A stretch of DNA of 49,438 nt from Streptomyces turgidiscabies Car8 (GCF_000331005.1 NZ_AEJB01000313.1:1-49438), one strand, 5' to 3'; numbered from the stretch's first letter, positions 23,731 to 33,292 are shown. Translations and numbers: made by a program. The notes: generated from the letters alone by a model not told the origin.

Positions 23731-26052
23731 TTACCCCACCGGGTCGGTCGACGTCTCGCACCGCAACCGCCGGTCCACCCCCAACTCCCTTACCGCGCCC
23801 GCCAGTCGCAGCCGGGCGGTGTGCCGTACATCCGCACTCGACGCCCCCAACCGTAGCTCCAGCACGCCTGGTTCGACGACCCGGCGGCCCGAGCGGTCCG
23901 TGAACGCCGACAGGTCCGCGTGGAAGCGGAACGTGACCCGGCTCGCTGCCCCCGGCGCCAACTCCAGCCGCTCGTAACCGATCAGGCGCACATCCGGCCG
24001 GGTCACCGACGCCACCGGGTCGTGCAGATACAGCTGGACGACCTCAGCGCCTGCCCGCGCACCGGTGTTGCGGACGGTCACCGACACCTCGTACGAACCG
24101 TCCGTGCCGATCTCCGCCGTGCCGGCCGCGCCCGTCTCCTCGAAGTCCTCCCAGGCGAAAGAGGTGTACGACAGGCCGTGCCCGAAGGGATACAGCGGCG
24201 TCGGGTCCAGGCTGCTCACCCCGTCCGCCAGTCCCAGCGGCGGCTGGAGGTACGTCCACGGCTGGCCCCCGCGTTCCCGCGGCACACTCACCGGCAGTCG
24301 GCCCGACGGGGTGACACGGCCCGACAGCACTCCCGCGACCGCCGGGCCGCCCTCCTCCCCGGGGAAGAACGCCTGGACCACCGAAGCCAGCCGGCCGTGC
24401 CAGCGGCCCAGTGCGTACGGCCGGCCGGTGAGCAGGACAAGCACCACCGGCACGCCCGTCGACACCAGAGCGTCCAGCAACTCGGCCTGTACGCCGGGTA
24501 GTTGCAGCTCCGCCACATCGCAGCCCTCACCCGACGTGCCCGCGCCGAACAGACCGGCCCGGTCACCGAGTACCGCCACGCACACATCCGCCTCGACAGT
24601 CCGGGCCACCGCCTCCGCGAAGCCCGTGGCGCCCGGCTCCGAGGTGTCGCAGCCCTGCGCGAACGTCACCTTGGCGTCCGGGAGTTCGGCGCGCAGGGAG
24701 TCCAGCAGCGTGGCGATGTCGATGCCCACCGGGGACTCCGGGTGGCTGGGCAGGACATGCGAGGGGAACGAGTAGCAGCCCAGCATCGCCAGCGCGTCCG
24801 CGGCCCGGGGCCCGACGACGGCGATCCGCGTGTCCGGGGCCAGCGGGAGCAGCCCGTCCGGGTTGTCCAGCAGTACCACCGACTCCTGTGCCAACCGGCG
24901 GGCCAGCGCCCGGTTTCCGGCCGAGTCCAGGTCGATCGGCCCGTCGTCCGGCTCCGGTCGCCAGTCCTCGTCCAGGAGACCCAGCTCGCACTTCTGCGTC
25001 AGGACGCGGTGCGCCGCCCGGTCCACCAGCGACTCCGGTACGTCTCCCGCCCGTACCGCCGTCACCAGCGCCTCGCCGTAACTCCCGATCGACGGCAGCT
25101 CGACATCGATGCCGGCCGCCAGGGCCAGATGGGCCGACTCGGCCGGTGTTCCCGCGACCCGGTGCAGGGTCTCCAGGAAGGCGATGCCGAAGTAGTCCGA
25201 GACAACGGTCCCCGTGAACCCCCATTCCTCGCGCAGGAGTCGGGTGAGGAGGTGCGGGTCGGCGGAGGCCGGGACGCCGTCCGTCTCGTTGTAGGCGGCC
25301 ATCACCGAACGGGCCCCGCCCTCACGCAGCGCCATCTCGAACGGCGGCAGGGTCACGTCCGCGAACTCCCGCACCCCCGCCCGGACGGGAGCGAGATTGC
25401 GGGCGCCGGCCGAGGACGCGTACCCGGCGAAGTGCTTCAGCGTGGCGATGATTCCCGCCGACTCCAGACCCCGCACATACGCCGACCCGATGGTCCCCAC
25501 CAGATACGGGTCCTCGCCGATCGTCTCCTCCACCCGGCCCCAGCGCGCATCCCGTACGACGTCCAGGACCGGGGCGAGGCCCTGGTGCACGCCGACCGAG
25601 GCGAGGTCGCGGCCGATGCGGGCGGCCATCTCCTCGACCAGCTCGGGGTGGAAGGTGGCACCCCAGGCCAGCGGGACCGGGTAGGCGGTCGCACGCCAGG
25701 CCGTGAAGCCCGCCAGGCACTCCTCGTGGGCCAGCGCCGGGATGCCGAAGCGGCCCGCCTCGATGATCCGGCGCTGGGCGCGGGCCAGTGCCTGCGCACC
25801 CAGCGCCGGGTCCACGGGGGCCGTACCGAAGGGGCGCGTGAGCTGGCCGAGGCCCAGGGGGATGAGGTCGTCCAACTGGAAGTCGGGGGTCAGGTCGTGC
25901 TGGTGCGGGGCGACCCCGTGGCCGTCCGTCGAGGCGCCCACCCACAGGCCGTACAGCTGGGCGGTCTTCTCCTCCAGGGTCATCCGGGAGAGCAGGTCGT
26001 CGACGCGGGCGTCGGCGGACAGGGCGCGGTCACGCCAGGGGGCGGTCGTCAT
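23731..26052 (-). CDS. bxlA: Glycoside hydrolase family 3, probable beta-xylosidase
   Basis: This leaderless 773-residue GH3 enzyme should act inside the cell on imported xylo-oligosaccharides. The N-terminal barrel starts LLSRMTLEEKTAQL and carries the nucleophile Asp in FTGTVVSDYFGIAFLE. The alpha/beta sandwich domain (after about residue 390) and the C-terminal fibronectin-III-like domain (YEVSVTVRNTGARAGAEVVQLY) are complete. ATG 26052 is chosen over GTG 26106 because AGGAG sits six bases upstream. It is the last gene of the binding protein-permease-permease-GH3 cluster, the order of bxlEFGA in S. thermoviolaceus. The xylosidase call relies on that and on the adjacent xylanase; beta-glucosidase is the alternative. 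Confidence 0.8.
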   Translation of the reverse strand: MTTAPWRDRALSADARVDDLLSRMTLEEKTAQLYGLWVGASTDGHGVAPHQHDLTPDFQLDDLIPLGLGQLTRPFGTAPVDPALGAQALARAQRRIIEAGRFGIPALAHEECLAGFTAWRATAYPVPLAWGATFHPELVEEMAARIGRDLASVGVHQGLAPVLDVVRDARWGRVEETIGEDPYLVGTIGSAYVRGLESAGIIATLKHFAGYASSAGARNLAPVRAGVREFADVTLPPFEMALREGGARSVMAAYNETDGVPASADPHLLTRLLREEWGFTGTVVSDYFGIAFLETLHRVAGTPAESAHLALAAGIDVELPSIGSYGEALVTAVRAGDVPESLVDRAAHRVLTQKCELGLLDEDWRPEPDDGPIDLDSAGNRALARRLAQESVVLLDNPDGLLPLAPDTRIAVVGPRAADALAMLGCYSFPSHVLPSHPESPVGIDIATLLDSLRAELPDAKVTFAQGCDTSEPGATGFAEAVARTVEADVCVAVLGDRAGLFGAGTSGEGCDVAELQLPGVQAELLDALVSTGVPVVLVLLTGRPYALGRWHGRLASVVQAFFPGEEGGPAVAGVLSGRVTPSGRLPVSVPRERGGQPWTYLQPPLGLADGVSSLDPTPLYPFGHGLSYTSFAWEDFEETGAAGTAEIGTDGSYEVSVTVRNTGARAGAEVVQLYLHDPVASVTRPDVRLIGYERLELAPGAASRVTFRFHADLSAFTDRSGRRVVEPGVLELRLGASSADVRHTARLRLAGAVRELGVDRRLRCETSTDPVG

Positions 26053-26102
26053 GGAACTCCTGTCAGAGTCTGCGAGTTCGGTGTCTTCGTGGTCGCCGGT
26101 GC

Positions 26103-27008
26103 TCACTTGCCGCCCACACCCATCAGGCCGCCGATCAGTGCCCGCCGGGCCACCAGGTAGACGGCGAAGATCGGGATGCCGGAGAGGACGACCGACGCGA
26201 GCAGGGCGGGGATGTTCACGCCGAACTGGCTCACGAAGTTGAAGAGGCCGAGGGTGAGTACGCGGGGTTCGTCGGACTGGGTGAAGATCAGCGGGAAGAG
26301 GAAGCCGTTCCAGGCCTGCAGGGCCGCGTAGATCACGACGGTGCTGATGCCGCCCTTGGCCAGGGGGACGGTCAGCTGGAACAGCATGCGGACGGGGGAG
26401 GCGCCGTCGAGGGCCATCGCCTCGTACAGGTCCTCCGAGATGTCCCGCAGGGTGCCGGTGAGGACCAGCACCGAGACCGGCATCGCGAAGGCCGCCGTCG
26501 GCAGGATCACCGCCAACAGGCTGTCGTACAGGTCGAGTTTGGCGATCAGGAGATAGAGCGGGACCACCACGGCCTGGGCCGGGATCGCCACCCCGAGCAG
26601 GAACAGCCGGAAGGCCGCCCCCGACCAGCGGGTGCGGGTGCGCACGGCCACGTACGCCAGCGGGACGCAGAGCCCGAGGACGATGACCACGACCGTGACC
26701 GCGACGATCACCGTGTTGCTCAGCAGATGCCAGAAGCCCGAGTGGAGAACGGTGTTGTAGTTGTCGAGGGTCGGATCGGTGGGCGGCTTCAGGGGGTTGC
26801 CGGTGAGCGCCTTGTCGGGTCCGGTGAGCGAGGCCGACAGCATGGCGTAGATCGGGACGAGGACGATCACCAGCCAGATGACCGAACCCAGACCCGCCAG
26901 CGGGTTGGCCCGCCTCGACCAGTGCCCGCGCCGACGGCCGGCGTCGGTCCGCGGCCGGTCCGGGCGTTTGTCGGTCGTCGTGGGACGAGGAAGCGTGTCG
27001 TGTGACAC
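26103..27008 (-). CDS. bxlG: ABC sugar transporter permease (second subunit)
   Basis: This is a MalG-type permease with six predicted helices, the first at about residues 40-60 (SVIWLVIVLVPIYAMLSASL). The EAA loop is present in the form YEAMALDGASPVRMLFQLTVPLAKGG, the contact site for the ATPase. No ATPase gene is present here; a shared MsiK-like ATPase elsewhere is the usual Streptomyces solution. GTG 27008 is favoured over GTG 27026 because of the AAGGGATGTGACGGA just upstream. It lies 5 bp after the first permease. Its transport partner is the lipoprotein at 27903-29246, probably for xylobiose. Confidence 0.85.
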   Translation of the reverse strand: MSHDTLPRPTTTDKRPDRPRTDAGRRRGHWSRRANPLAGLGSVIWLVIVLVPIYAMLSASLTGPDKALTGNPLKPPTDPTLDNYNTVLHSGFWHLLSNTVIVAVTVVVIVLGLCVPLAYVAVRTRTRWSGAAFRLFLLGVAIPAQAVVVPLYLLIAKLDLYDSLLAVILPTAAFAMPVSVLVLTGTLRDISEDLYEAMALDGASPVRMLFQLTVPLAKGGISTVVIYAALQAWNGFLFPLIFTQSDEPRVLTLGLFNFVSQFGVNIPALLASVVLSGIPIFAVYLVARRALIGGLMGVGGK

Positions 27009-27012
27009 TCCG

Positions 27013-27906
27013 TCACATCCCTTCACGCGTACTGCGCATGCCGCCGAAGCCGGTCAGCCGGATGAGGACCAGGGACAGGCCGGTCGCGGCCAGCACGAGC
27101 GCGGACGCGATGGCGCTCGCGTAGCCGAAGTCGTACGTCTTGAAGCCCGCCTCGTACATCAGGTACGGCAGGATCGCCGTGTCCGTGCCCGGGCCGCCCT
27201 TCGTCAGGATCAGGACGGTCTCGAAGTACGTGAGCGAGCCGACGACGATCAGCACGGTCGACGTGGTGATCGTGTGCCGTAGCTGCGGCAGCGTGATCGA
27301 GAAGAACTGGCGGTAGCGGCCCGCGCCGTCGATCGCCGCCGCCTGGTAGAGAACCTCGGGGATCTGGCGGGCCCCGCCCTGGTAGATCAGCGTGTGGAAC
27401 GGGATGAACTGCCAGCCGCCGACGAACACGATCGCGAGGAACGCGCCGCTCGTCGAGCCCAGGGTGTCCTTCTGGATGATGCCGAAGTTCGGGTCGAGCA
27501 GGGCGTAGAAGAGGACCGAGATGGCGGTCGAGGAGAGCAGGAACGGGACGAAGAAGATCGCCGAGAGCACCGCCCGGTTGCGCTGCCGCCCCGCCGCCCA
27601 CACCCCGAGCAGCAGCGCCACGACCGTCTGGAACGCCCAACTCGCCGCCGTCAGCAGGATGGTGAGCCACAGCGACTGGGTCAGCCGGGGATCGTCCAGC
27701 AGCTTCTGCCAGTTGGCGAGACCCACCGGCTTCGGGTCGCCCAGGCCGTCCCACTTGGTGAAGGAGAGATAGAAGGCGAGGCCCATCGGGACGACCGCGA
27801 AGAAGGTGAAGAAGAGGACAGCGGGAAGCGCCCAGACGGCGTTCGGCCGTCCGGCCCGCGCCTTCACCGCTCTGCCGCCGCCCCCGGAAGTGACCGTGGA
27901 GCTCAC
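27013..27906 (-). CDS. bxlF: ABC sugar transporter permease (first subunit)
   Basis: This 297-residue MalF/UgpA-type permease has six predicted helices and a typical opening [29 protein letters not shown]. The EAA motif is [23 protein letters not shown] near residue 190. GTG 27906 overlaps the stop of the binding-protein gene (GTGA), showing tight coupling. With the second permease it forms the membrane channel of a CUT1-class sugar importer. Confidence 0.88.
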   Translation of the reverse strand: MSSTVTSGGGGRAVKARAGRPNAVWALPAVLFFTFFAVVPMGLAFYLSFTKWDGLGDPKPVGLANWQKLLDDPRLTQSLWLTILLTAASWAFQTVVALLLGVWAAGRQRNRAVLSAIFFVPFLLSSTAISVLFYALLDPNFGIIQKDTLGSTSGAFLAIVFVGGWQFIPFHTLIYQGGARQIPEVLYQAAAIDGAGRYRQFFSITLPQLRHTITTSTVLIVVGSLTYFETVLILTKGGPGTDTAILPYLMYEAGFKTYDFGYASAIASALVLAATGLSLVLIRLTGFGGMRSTREGM

Positions 27907-29246
27907 TTCAACTCCTTGCAGGCCGACACGAACTCACTGGGCGTCGACTTGCCCGTGAAGAGCTTCCCGATCTCCGTGTGCATCTTCGTGCCCAGCTCGT
28001 CGCCGAGCGCCTGGTCCCAGGAGAGCGTGAACGCGGGCGCCTGCTGAACCATCTCGTACTGGAACTTCGCGTACTCCGGGTTGGGCGCGGAGGACAGCAG
28101 CGCCGCCGCGTTCGAGGTGGTCGGTACGTCGCCGAGGGCGACCAGGTCCTTCGCGTACGCCTCGGACGCGCAGTCCCTGAGGAAGGCGATCGCCGCGTCC
28201 TTGTTCTGCGTACGGGGGTTGATCGACCAGTAGTTGGTGGGGTTGCCGACGACGTTGCGGACGTCGCCGACCCCGTCCTCGATCTTCGGGAAGGCCGCCC
28301 AGCCCAGGTTCGACTTGGCGAAGTCCGGGAACTTGCCGAGCTGCGTCGAGTACTCCCACGAGCCCATCAGATGCATCGCCGCCTTGCCCTTGGCGAACAC
28401 CGCCGGAGCGCCGCCGTTGACGTACGACACGGAGGTGAACTTGTCACCGAAGGCACCGTCGTCGATGAGTTCCTTCACCATCTCGGCGGCCTTCAGCACC
28501 GCCGGGTCGCCCCAGCCCTCCGCGTCGCCGTCCTGGATGCGCTTGAAGACCTCGGGGCCGCCGATACGGTCCACCAGGTACTCCAGCCACATCAGTTCGG
28601 GCCAGATGTCGGAGCCGCCGAGGGCGAACGGGGTGATCTTCGCCTTCTTCAGCTTGCTGTTGACGGCGAGCAACTCGTCCCAGGTGGTGGGAGGTTGGAG
28701 CTTCTGCTCGGCGAACACGGCCTTGTTGTAGAAGAGGATCACCGGCTGCATCCCGCGCATCGGTATCCCGTAGTGACGGCCCTTGAGATCACCGGCGGCG
28801 AGCACGGACGGCAGGAAGCCGTTCTTCAGTACCGGGTCGTTCTCGATGACGTCGGTCAGATCGACGATCTTGCCGGCCGCCTGGTACGCCTTGATGGAGC
28901 CGCCGCCCCAGTTGAAGAAGACGTCCGGGGCGCTCGGCGAGCCCATCGCCGTGCGCAGCTTCGCCGAGTAGTCCGAGCCCGGGATCTTCTCCAGCTTGAC
29001 CTTGCCCTCGGCCGTCTTCGCCGCCGCCGACTTGTTGAACCGCGCGACAGCCGCGGCCTGGACCTTCACGGCGTCGTCCCCGTACACGAACGCGGTGACC
29101 GTGTCCCCGCCACCGCCCGAACCCTCACCCGAGCCGCAGGCGCTGAGGCCGGTGGTGAGCAGGGCGGACGCGCCGGCGCCGAGCACCCAGCGCCTGCTGA
29201 ACGCCGTACCGGCGGGCCGGGCGGACCGCCCTCTGTTCGACTCCAT
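27903..29246 (-). CDS. bxlE: ABC sugar-binding lipoprotein
   Basis: This 447-residue extracellular solute-binding protein (SBP_bac_1 family) has a twin-Arg-like n-region ([14 protein letters not shown]) and the lipobox LSAC with lipid-modified Cys37. Mature features include the early [18 protein letters not shown] strand and [22 protein letters not shown], typical for CUT1 sugar binders. It is the first gene of the importer operon, divergent from the LacI regulator. The ligand is inferred to be xylobiose or xylo-oligosaccharides from the GH3 and GH10 genes around it. Confidence 0.88.
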   Translation of the reverse strand: MESNRGRSARPAGTAFSRRWVLGAGASALLTTGLSACGSGEGSGGGGDTVTAFVYGDDAVKVQAAAVARFNKSAAAKTAEGKVKLEKIPGSDYSAKLRTAMGSPSAPDVFFNWGGGSIKAYQAAGKIVDLTDVIENDPVLKNGFLPSVLAAGDLKGRHYGIPMRGMQPVILFYNKAVFAEQKLQPPTTWDELLAVNSKLKKAKITPFALGGSDIWPELMWLEYLVDRIGGPEVFKRIQDGDAEGWGDPAVLKAAEMVKELIDDGAFGDKFTSVSYVNGGAPAVFAKGKAAMHLMGSWEYSTQLGKFPDFAKSNLGWAAFPKIEDGVGDVRNVVGNPTNYWSINPRTQNKDAAIAFLRDCASEAYAKDLVALGDVPTTSNAAALLSSAPNPEYAKFQYEMVQQAPAFTLSWDQALGDELGTKMHTEIGKLFTGKSTPSEFVSACKELK

Positions 29247-29260
29247 GACAGCACCTCTCG

Positions 29261-29327
29261 CGAATGTTCTGAACGAAACCTGAACGAGTCTCTGTACGAA
29301 TCTTTCGGGTGGTACTTCGAATGTTCC
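29261..29327. promoter_or_regulatory. Candidate LacI-type operators between bxlE and bxlR
   Basis: The 141-bp divergent gap holds CGAATGTTCT (29261-29270), CGAATCTTTCG (29297-29307) and CGAATGTTCC (29318-29327). From memory, BxlR of S. thermoviolaceus binds CGAA-N2-TTCG between its gene and bxlE; the two CGAATGTTC sites match nine of ten positions. CGAATCTTTCG differs in one base from the palindrome in front of the xylanase gene. These sites probably let xylobiose-responsive repressor control both divergent promoters. Confidence 0.6.
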
Positions 29328-29387
29328 GGGAACTTATGGTGGGACAGGGTCTTCGTCAAGAGGTCGCGCAGGGATACGATCGCCGCC

Positions 29388-30440
29388 ATGAGACCCTCGA
29401 AACCCGCTGAAACGCAGACGACACCGCAGTCCACGCAGACCGCGACGCTCGCCGAGATCGCCCGCGAGGCGGGCGTCTCCGCTCCGACTGTTTCGAAGGT
29501 GCTCAACGGCCGTGCCGATGTCGCACCGGCGACCCGGACCCGCGTCGAGGACCTGCTGCGGGCCTACGGCTACCGTCGCCGCCGCGCCGAGGCGACCCGC
29601 TCCCCGCTGATCGACCTGGTCTTCCACGAGTTCGAGAGCGCGTGGGCTATGGAGGTCATCCGGGGTGTGGAGAACGCGGCGCGCGAGGAGGGGCTGAGCG
29701 TCGTCCTCTCCGAGAGCGCGGGCCGCCTCACCCCGGGCCGCACCTGGGCGGACCAGGTCGCGGCGCGCCGCCCGCACGGTGTCATCCTCGTCCTCTCGGG
29801 CCTCGACGAGTCCCAGCGGGCGCTGCTGACCAGCCGTTCCATCCCGTTCGTGGTGATGGACCCGGCGGGCGACCCCGGCGACGACGTGCCCTCGGTCGGC
29901 GCGACCAACTGGCAGGGCGGCCTGGCGGCCACCCGCCACCTCGTCGAACTGGGCCACACCCGCATCGCGGCGATCAGCGGCCCCTCCCGGATGATGTGCA
30001 GCCGCGCCCGCGTCGACGGCTACCGCGCGGCGCTGGAGACGGCCGGCCTGCCGGTCCAGCCCGCCCTCATCAAGGTGGGCGACTTCCACCACGAGACGGG
30101 CTACCGCGCCGGCCTCGAACTCCTGCGCTCCCCGGACCGCCCGACCGCCGTCTTCGCCGGCAACGACCTCCAGGCGCTCGGCCTGTACGAGGCCGCCCGC
30201 GAACTGGGCCTGCGCATCCCCGAGGACCTCAGCGTCGTCGGCTTCGACGACCTGCCGATCACCCGCTGGGTCGGCCCCCCACTGACGACCGTCCGCCAGC
30301 CCCTCATGGAGATGGCCGAAACAGCAGCCAAGCTGGTCCTGAACCTGGGCCGCGAGGACGGCACCTCAGGAGCCACAAGGGTGGAACTGGCGACAAGCCT
30401 GGTGGTACGCAACAGCACAGCGCCACCGTCAACCGTGTAG
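29388..30440 (+). CDS. bxlR: LacI-family transcriptional regulator (BxlR-like)
   Basis: The N-terminal LacI helix-turn-helix is TLAEIAREAGVSAPTVSKVLNGRADVAPATRTRVEDLL (about residues 17-55). It is followed by a periplasmic-binding-protein-like ligand domain (about 70-345) with the expected LVELGHTRIAAISGP and AVFAGNDLQALGLYEAARELGLRIPEDLSVVGFDD. The 350-residue length is normal. ATG 29388 is the only start before the DNA-binding domain. It is divergent from the importer operon and directly upstream of the xylanase. It is probably a repressor released by xylobiose. Confidence 0.86.
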   Translation: MRPSKPAETQTTPQSTQTATLAEIAREAGVSAPTVSKVLNGRADVAPATRTRVEDLLRAYGYRRRRAEATRSPLIDLVFHEFESAWAMEVIRGVENAAREEGLSVVLSESAGRLTPGRTWADQVAARRPHGVILVLSGLDESQRALLTSRSIPFVVMDPAGDPGDDVPSVGATNWQGGLAATRHLVELGHTRIAAISGPSRMMCSRARVDGYRAALETAGLPVQPALIKVGDFHHETGYRAGLELLRSPDRPTAVFAGNDLQALGLYEAARELGLRIPEDLSVVGFDDLPITRWVGPPLTTVRQPLMEMAETAAKLVLNLGREDGTSGATRVELATSLVVRNSTAPPSTV

Positions 30441-30452
30441 AAGGGGCTCCCC

Positions 30453-30500
30453 AAGGGGCGCGAGGAACTGCGCGACAAGCCACGACGTACCCGCAGCCGA
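30453..30500. repeat. Interspersed Streptomyces-type GC-rich repeat
   Basis: GGGGCGCGAGGAACTGCGCG followed by ACAAGCCACGACGTACCCGC resembles a short repeat found in many Streptomyces intergenic regions (recalled, not searched). Related copies occur at 35081-35124 and 35164-35206. Confidence 0.55.
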
Positions 30501-30572
30501 AACACGGACCTGTCAGCGCTGCATCTGTATTGACGCGTGACGCAACACGCCCCCAAACTGCTCCGAAGTCAA

Positions 30573-30597
30573 TCGGTTGAACAACCGAAACTTTCGG
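30573..30597. promoter_or_regulatory. Two overlapping palindromes before the xylanase gene
   Basis: TCGGTTG-AA-CAACCGA (30573-30588) overlaps CCGAAA-C-TTTCGG (30585-30597). The second contains CGAAACTTTCG, the motif long noted upstream of Streptomyces xylanase genes. It differs in one base from CGAATCTTTCG in the bxlE-bxlR gap. It abuts the GGAGG ribosome binding site, so bound repressor would block the promoter or early elongation. Confidence 0.65.
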
Positions 30598-30608
30598 AGG
30601 CCCCCGCA

Positions 30609-31967
30609 ATGAGCCCCTCCAGAACAGCACCACACCCCCGTCTACGAGCGCTCCTCACCGCCGCAGCCACCACCGCCACGCTCCTCCTCGGCCTCGCCGG
30701 GACGGCAACCGCGGCAGACCCCCCACTGCGCGACCTCGCCACCACCAAGGGCAAAGTCATAGGCACCGCCGTCACCGGCTCCAAGCTCACCGGAACGTAC
30801 GGCGACCTCGCCGGCGCCCAGTTCAACTCGCTCACCCCCGGCAACGCCATGAAGTGGGAGTCGGTGGAGCCCACCCGGGGCAGCTACAACTGGACCGAGG
30901 CCGACCAGATCGTCGCCTTCGCCCAGGCCCACAACCAGCAGGTACGCGGCCACACCCTGGTCTGGCACAGCCAGAACCCCGGCTGGCTGGCGAACGGCAC
31001 CTGGACGCCGGCCCAGCTCAGCACGATCCTCCAGGACCACATCACCACCGAAGTCACGCGCTACAAGGGCAAGTTGGCCGCCTGGGACGTGGTGAACGAG
31101 CCCTTCAACGAGGACGGCACCTACCGCTCGACGCTCTGGTCGAACAACCTCGGCACCGACTACATCGCCCAGGCCCTGACCTGGGCGCGTGCCGCCGATC
31201 CGACGGCGAAGCTCTACGTCAACGACTACAACGTCGAGGGTGTCAACGCGAAGAGCACGGCCCTCTACAACCTGGTCAAGTCCCTGAAGGAGCGCGGGAT
31301 CCCGATCGACGGAGTGGGCCTGCAGGCTCACCTGATCCTCGGTCAGTACCCCGCCACCCTCCAGCAGAACATCCAGCGGTTCGCCGATCTGGGCGTCGAC
31401 GTGGCGATCACGGAGCTGGACATCCGTATGCAACTGCCTGTCACAGAAGCCAAGTTGACCCAGCAGGCGGCTGACTACAAGACCGTCATGGGCGCCTGCG
31501 TGGCCGTGACCAGGTGCGTCGGTGTGACCGTCTGGGGCTTCACCGACTCCGACTCGTGGATTCCGGACGTCTTCGACGGATACGGCGCGGCGACCCCGTA
31601 CACGGAGAGCTTCGCCCCGAAACCGGCGTACTACGCCATCGCCCAGTCGTTCGGCGGCACCCCGTCGACGGAGGGCTGCACGGCGACGTACAGCGTCCCG
31701 AGCCAGTGGAACACCGGGTTCACCGGGCAGGTGACGATCGCCTGTTCCGCCGGCCGCTCGCTGTCGTCGTGGAAGGTGAGCTGGAACTACGGCGCGGGGC
31801 AGCAGGTCACGCAGGCCTGGAACGCGACCTGCACCCAGGCGGGGGCGGCGGTGACCTGCGTGAACGCCTCGTACAACGGGACGGTGCCGAGCGGCGGCTC
31901 GGTGAGCTTCGGCTTCAACGGGACATGGAGCGGGACCAACGCCGTACCGACGGTCACGCTGGGCTGA
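30609..31967 (+). CDS. Endo-1,4-beta-xylanase, GH10 with CBM2
   Basis: This secreted xylan-degrading enzyme has 452 residues. A signal peptide (about residues 1-36, ending TATAADP) is followed by a GH10 barrel to about residue 350. The acid/base Glu is in WDVVNEPFNEDG and the nucleophile Glu in ITELDIRMQ; WHSQNPGWL is also typical. A C-terminal family 2 carbohydrate-binding module (about 355-452, starting CTATYSVPSQWNTGFTGQVT) has the usual Trp residues and terminal Cys-bearing strands. ATG 30609 is chosen because GGAGG is at 30596-30600 and it gives a clean signal peptide. It follows bxlR and feeds xylobiose to the adjacent importer. Confidence 0.93.
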   Translation: MSPSRTAPHPRLRALLTAAATTATLLLGLAGTATAADPPLRDLATTKGKVIGTAVTGSKLTGTYGDLAGAQFNSLTPGNAMKWESVEPTRGSYNWTEADQIVAFAQAHNQQVRGHTLVWHSQNPGWLANGTWTPAQLSTILQDHITTEVTRYKGKLAAWDVVNEPFNEDGTYRSTLWSNNLGTDYIAQALTWARAADPTAKLYVNDYNVEGVNAKSTALYNLVKSLKERGIPIDGVGLQAHLILGQYPATLQQNIQRFADLGVDVAITELDIRMQLPVTEAKLTQQAADYKTVMGACVAVTRCVGVTVWGFTDSDSWIPDVFDGYGAATPYTESFAPKPAYYAIAQSFGGTPSTEGCTATYSVPSQWNTGFTGQVTIACSAGRSLSSWKVSWNYGAGQQVTQAWNATCTQAGAAVTCVNASYNGTVPSGGSVSFGFNGTWSGTNAVPTVTLG

Positions 31968-31996
31968 GCCCCTGAGCCCCTGAGCCCCTGAAGCCC
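31964..31996. repeat. Short tandem repeat CTGAGCCC x3 plus variant
   Basis: Three 8-bp copies followed by CTGAAGCCC overlap the xylanase stop codon. There is no coding content. It is probably a slipped-strand repeat, and I see no terminator hairpin in it. Confidence 0.6.
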
Positions 31997-32094
31997 TGGT
32001 CGACGGGTGATGCTGGGCTGAGAAGTGTGAGATTTTCCGAAGAATGCCGGTCATGCGCCCCTGCGCGTAATAATTCGGACGTACGTTCTTCCGT

Positions 32095-33192
32095 GTGACG
32101 GGAGACGAGGGAAAGACGTCGGATGACGACGGGGGCGCGGAAAGACAGGCGGAAGGACAGGTGGCCGGGCAGGCAGGCCGACGGTCGTCGCGCTGGATGA
32201 AGGCCGTCGGTTTCACCCTGGCCGGCACCCTGGTGCTCGCCGCCGGGGGCGCGGGTTACGCCTACTGGCATCTGAACGACAACATCAAGAGCGTCGACAT
32301 CGACAGCGCGCTCGGCGACAACCGCCCGGCGAAGACGCAGTCGCTGCCCTCGGCGGGCGCGTCCGCCTCGGCGTCACCGCTGCCGAGCGAGGCGCTGAAC
32401 ATCCTGGTCCTGGGGTCGGACTCTCGCAGCGGCAAGCGGAACCAGGCACTCGGCGGCGGCAGCAGCGAGGGCGCGCGGTCCGACACCGCGATGGTCGTCC
32501 ACCTGGACGCGGGCCGCACGAAGGCGACGATCGTGAGCATCCCGCGCGACACCCTGGTCACGCGCCCGTCCTGCCCCCTCTCGAACGGGGGTTCGACGGC
32601 GGAGGCGTACGGCGTCATGTTCAACACGGCGTACTCGGTCGGCGGCCCGGTCTGCGCGGTCAAGACGGTGGAGACGATGACGAACGTCCGCATGGACCAC
32701 TACCTGGAGGTCGACTTCGCCGGCTTCGCGGACCTGGTGGACGCGCTCGGCGGCGTCACGGTGACGACGGACGAGGACATCCACGACGACGACAGCCACC
32801 TCGACCTGGCGGCGGGCGAACACCACCTCGACGGCACCCAGGCCCTCGCCCTCGCCCGCACCCGGCACGGCATAGGCGACGGCAGCGACCTGGGCCGAAT
32901 AGGTCTCCAGCAGAAACTGGTCAAGGCCCTCCTCCAGCAGATCTCCTCGACGAACCTGCTGACCAGCCCGACCAAGCTGTACAAGGTCGCCGACGTGGCC
33001 ACGGCCGGCCTGACCACGGACACCGGCCTGAACTCGCTCAGCGAGCTGATGAGTCTGGGCCAGAGCATGCAGGGCCTGTCGGCGGACGAACTGACGACGG
33101 TGACGATGCCGGTGGTGACAGCGGCGTCCAACGCCAACCGGGTGGTCGCCCAGGAACCGGAGGCGGCGGAGCTGTGGGCGACGTTGCGCTGA
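32095..33192 (+). CDS. LytR-CpsA-Psr (LCP) family protein
   Basis: LCP proteins attach wall glycopolymers to peptidoglycan. This 365-residue member has an acidic cytoplasmic start, one membrane helix at about 39-58, a short linker, and the LCP domain. Conserved elements are LNILVLGSDSRSG, SDTAMVVHLDAGR, TIVSIPRDTLV with the catalytic Arg region, YLEVDFAGFADLVDALGG and ALALARTRHG.GDGSDLGRIGLQQ. There is no extra C-terminal LytR domain, so it is a short form. GTG 32095 lies 23 bp after TAATAATT (about 32069-32076), a possible -10. It stands alone between the xylanase and the ECF42 locus. Confidence 0.9.
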   Translation: MTGDEGKTSDDDGGAERQAEGQVAGQAGRRSSRWMKAVGFTLAGTLVLAAGGAGYAYWHLNDNIKSVDIDSALGDNRPAKTQSLPSAGASASASPLPSEALNILVLGSDSRSGKRNQALGGGSSEGARSDTAMVVHLDAGRTKATIVSIPRDTLVTRPSCPLSNGGSTAEAYGVMFNTAYSVGGPVCAVKTVETMTNVRMDHYLEVDFAGFADLVDALGGVTVTTDEDIHDDDSHLDLAAGEHHLDGTQALALARTRHGIGDGSDLGRIGLQQKLVKALLQQISSTNLLTSPTKLYKVADVATAGLTTDTGLNSLSELMSLGQSMQGLSADELTTVTMPVVTAASNANRVVAQEPEAAELWATLR

Positions 33193-33242
33193 TCGCGTAG
33201 ATCGCATAAATCGCGTTCATCGTGCTGCGAGGAAGCCTCTGA

Positions 33243-33290
33243 GCTGCGGAAACGCCTCCCGGAAAAATTTCCCGAAGAAATTTCCGCAGC
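33243..33290. promoter_or_regulatory. Inverted repeat around AATTT elements upstream of the ECF42 promoter
   Basis: GCTGCGGAAA (33243-33252) and TTTCCGCAGC (33281-33290) are perfect inverted arms. Between them lie two direct elements, GGAAAAATTTCCC and GAAGAAATTTCCG. It sits directly before the ECF42 promoter. It may be an operator or the LCP gene terminator. Confidence 0.4.
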
Positions 33291-33292
33291 CG

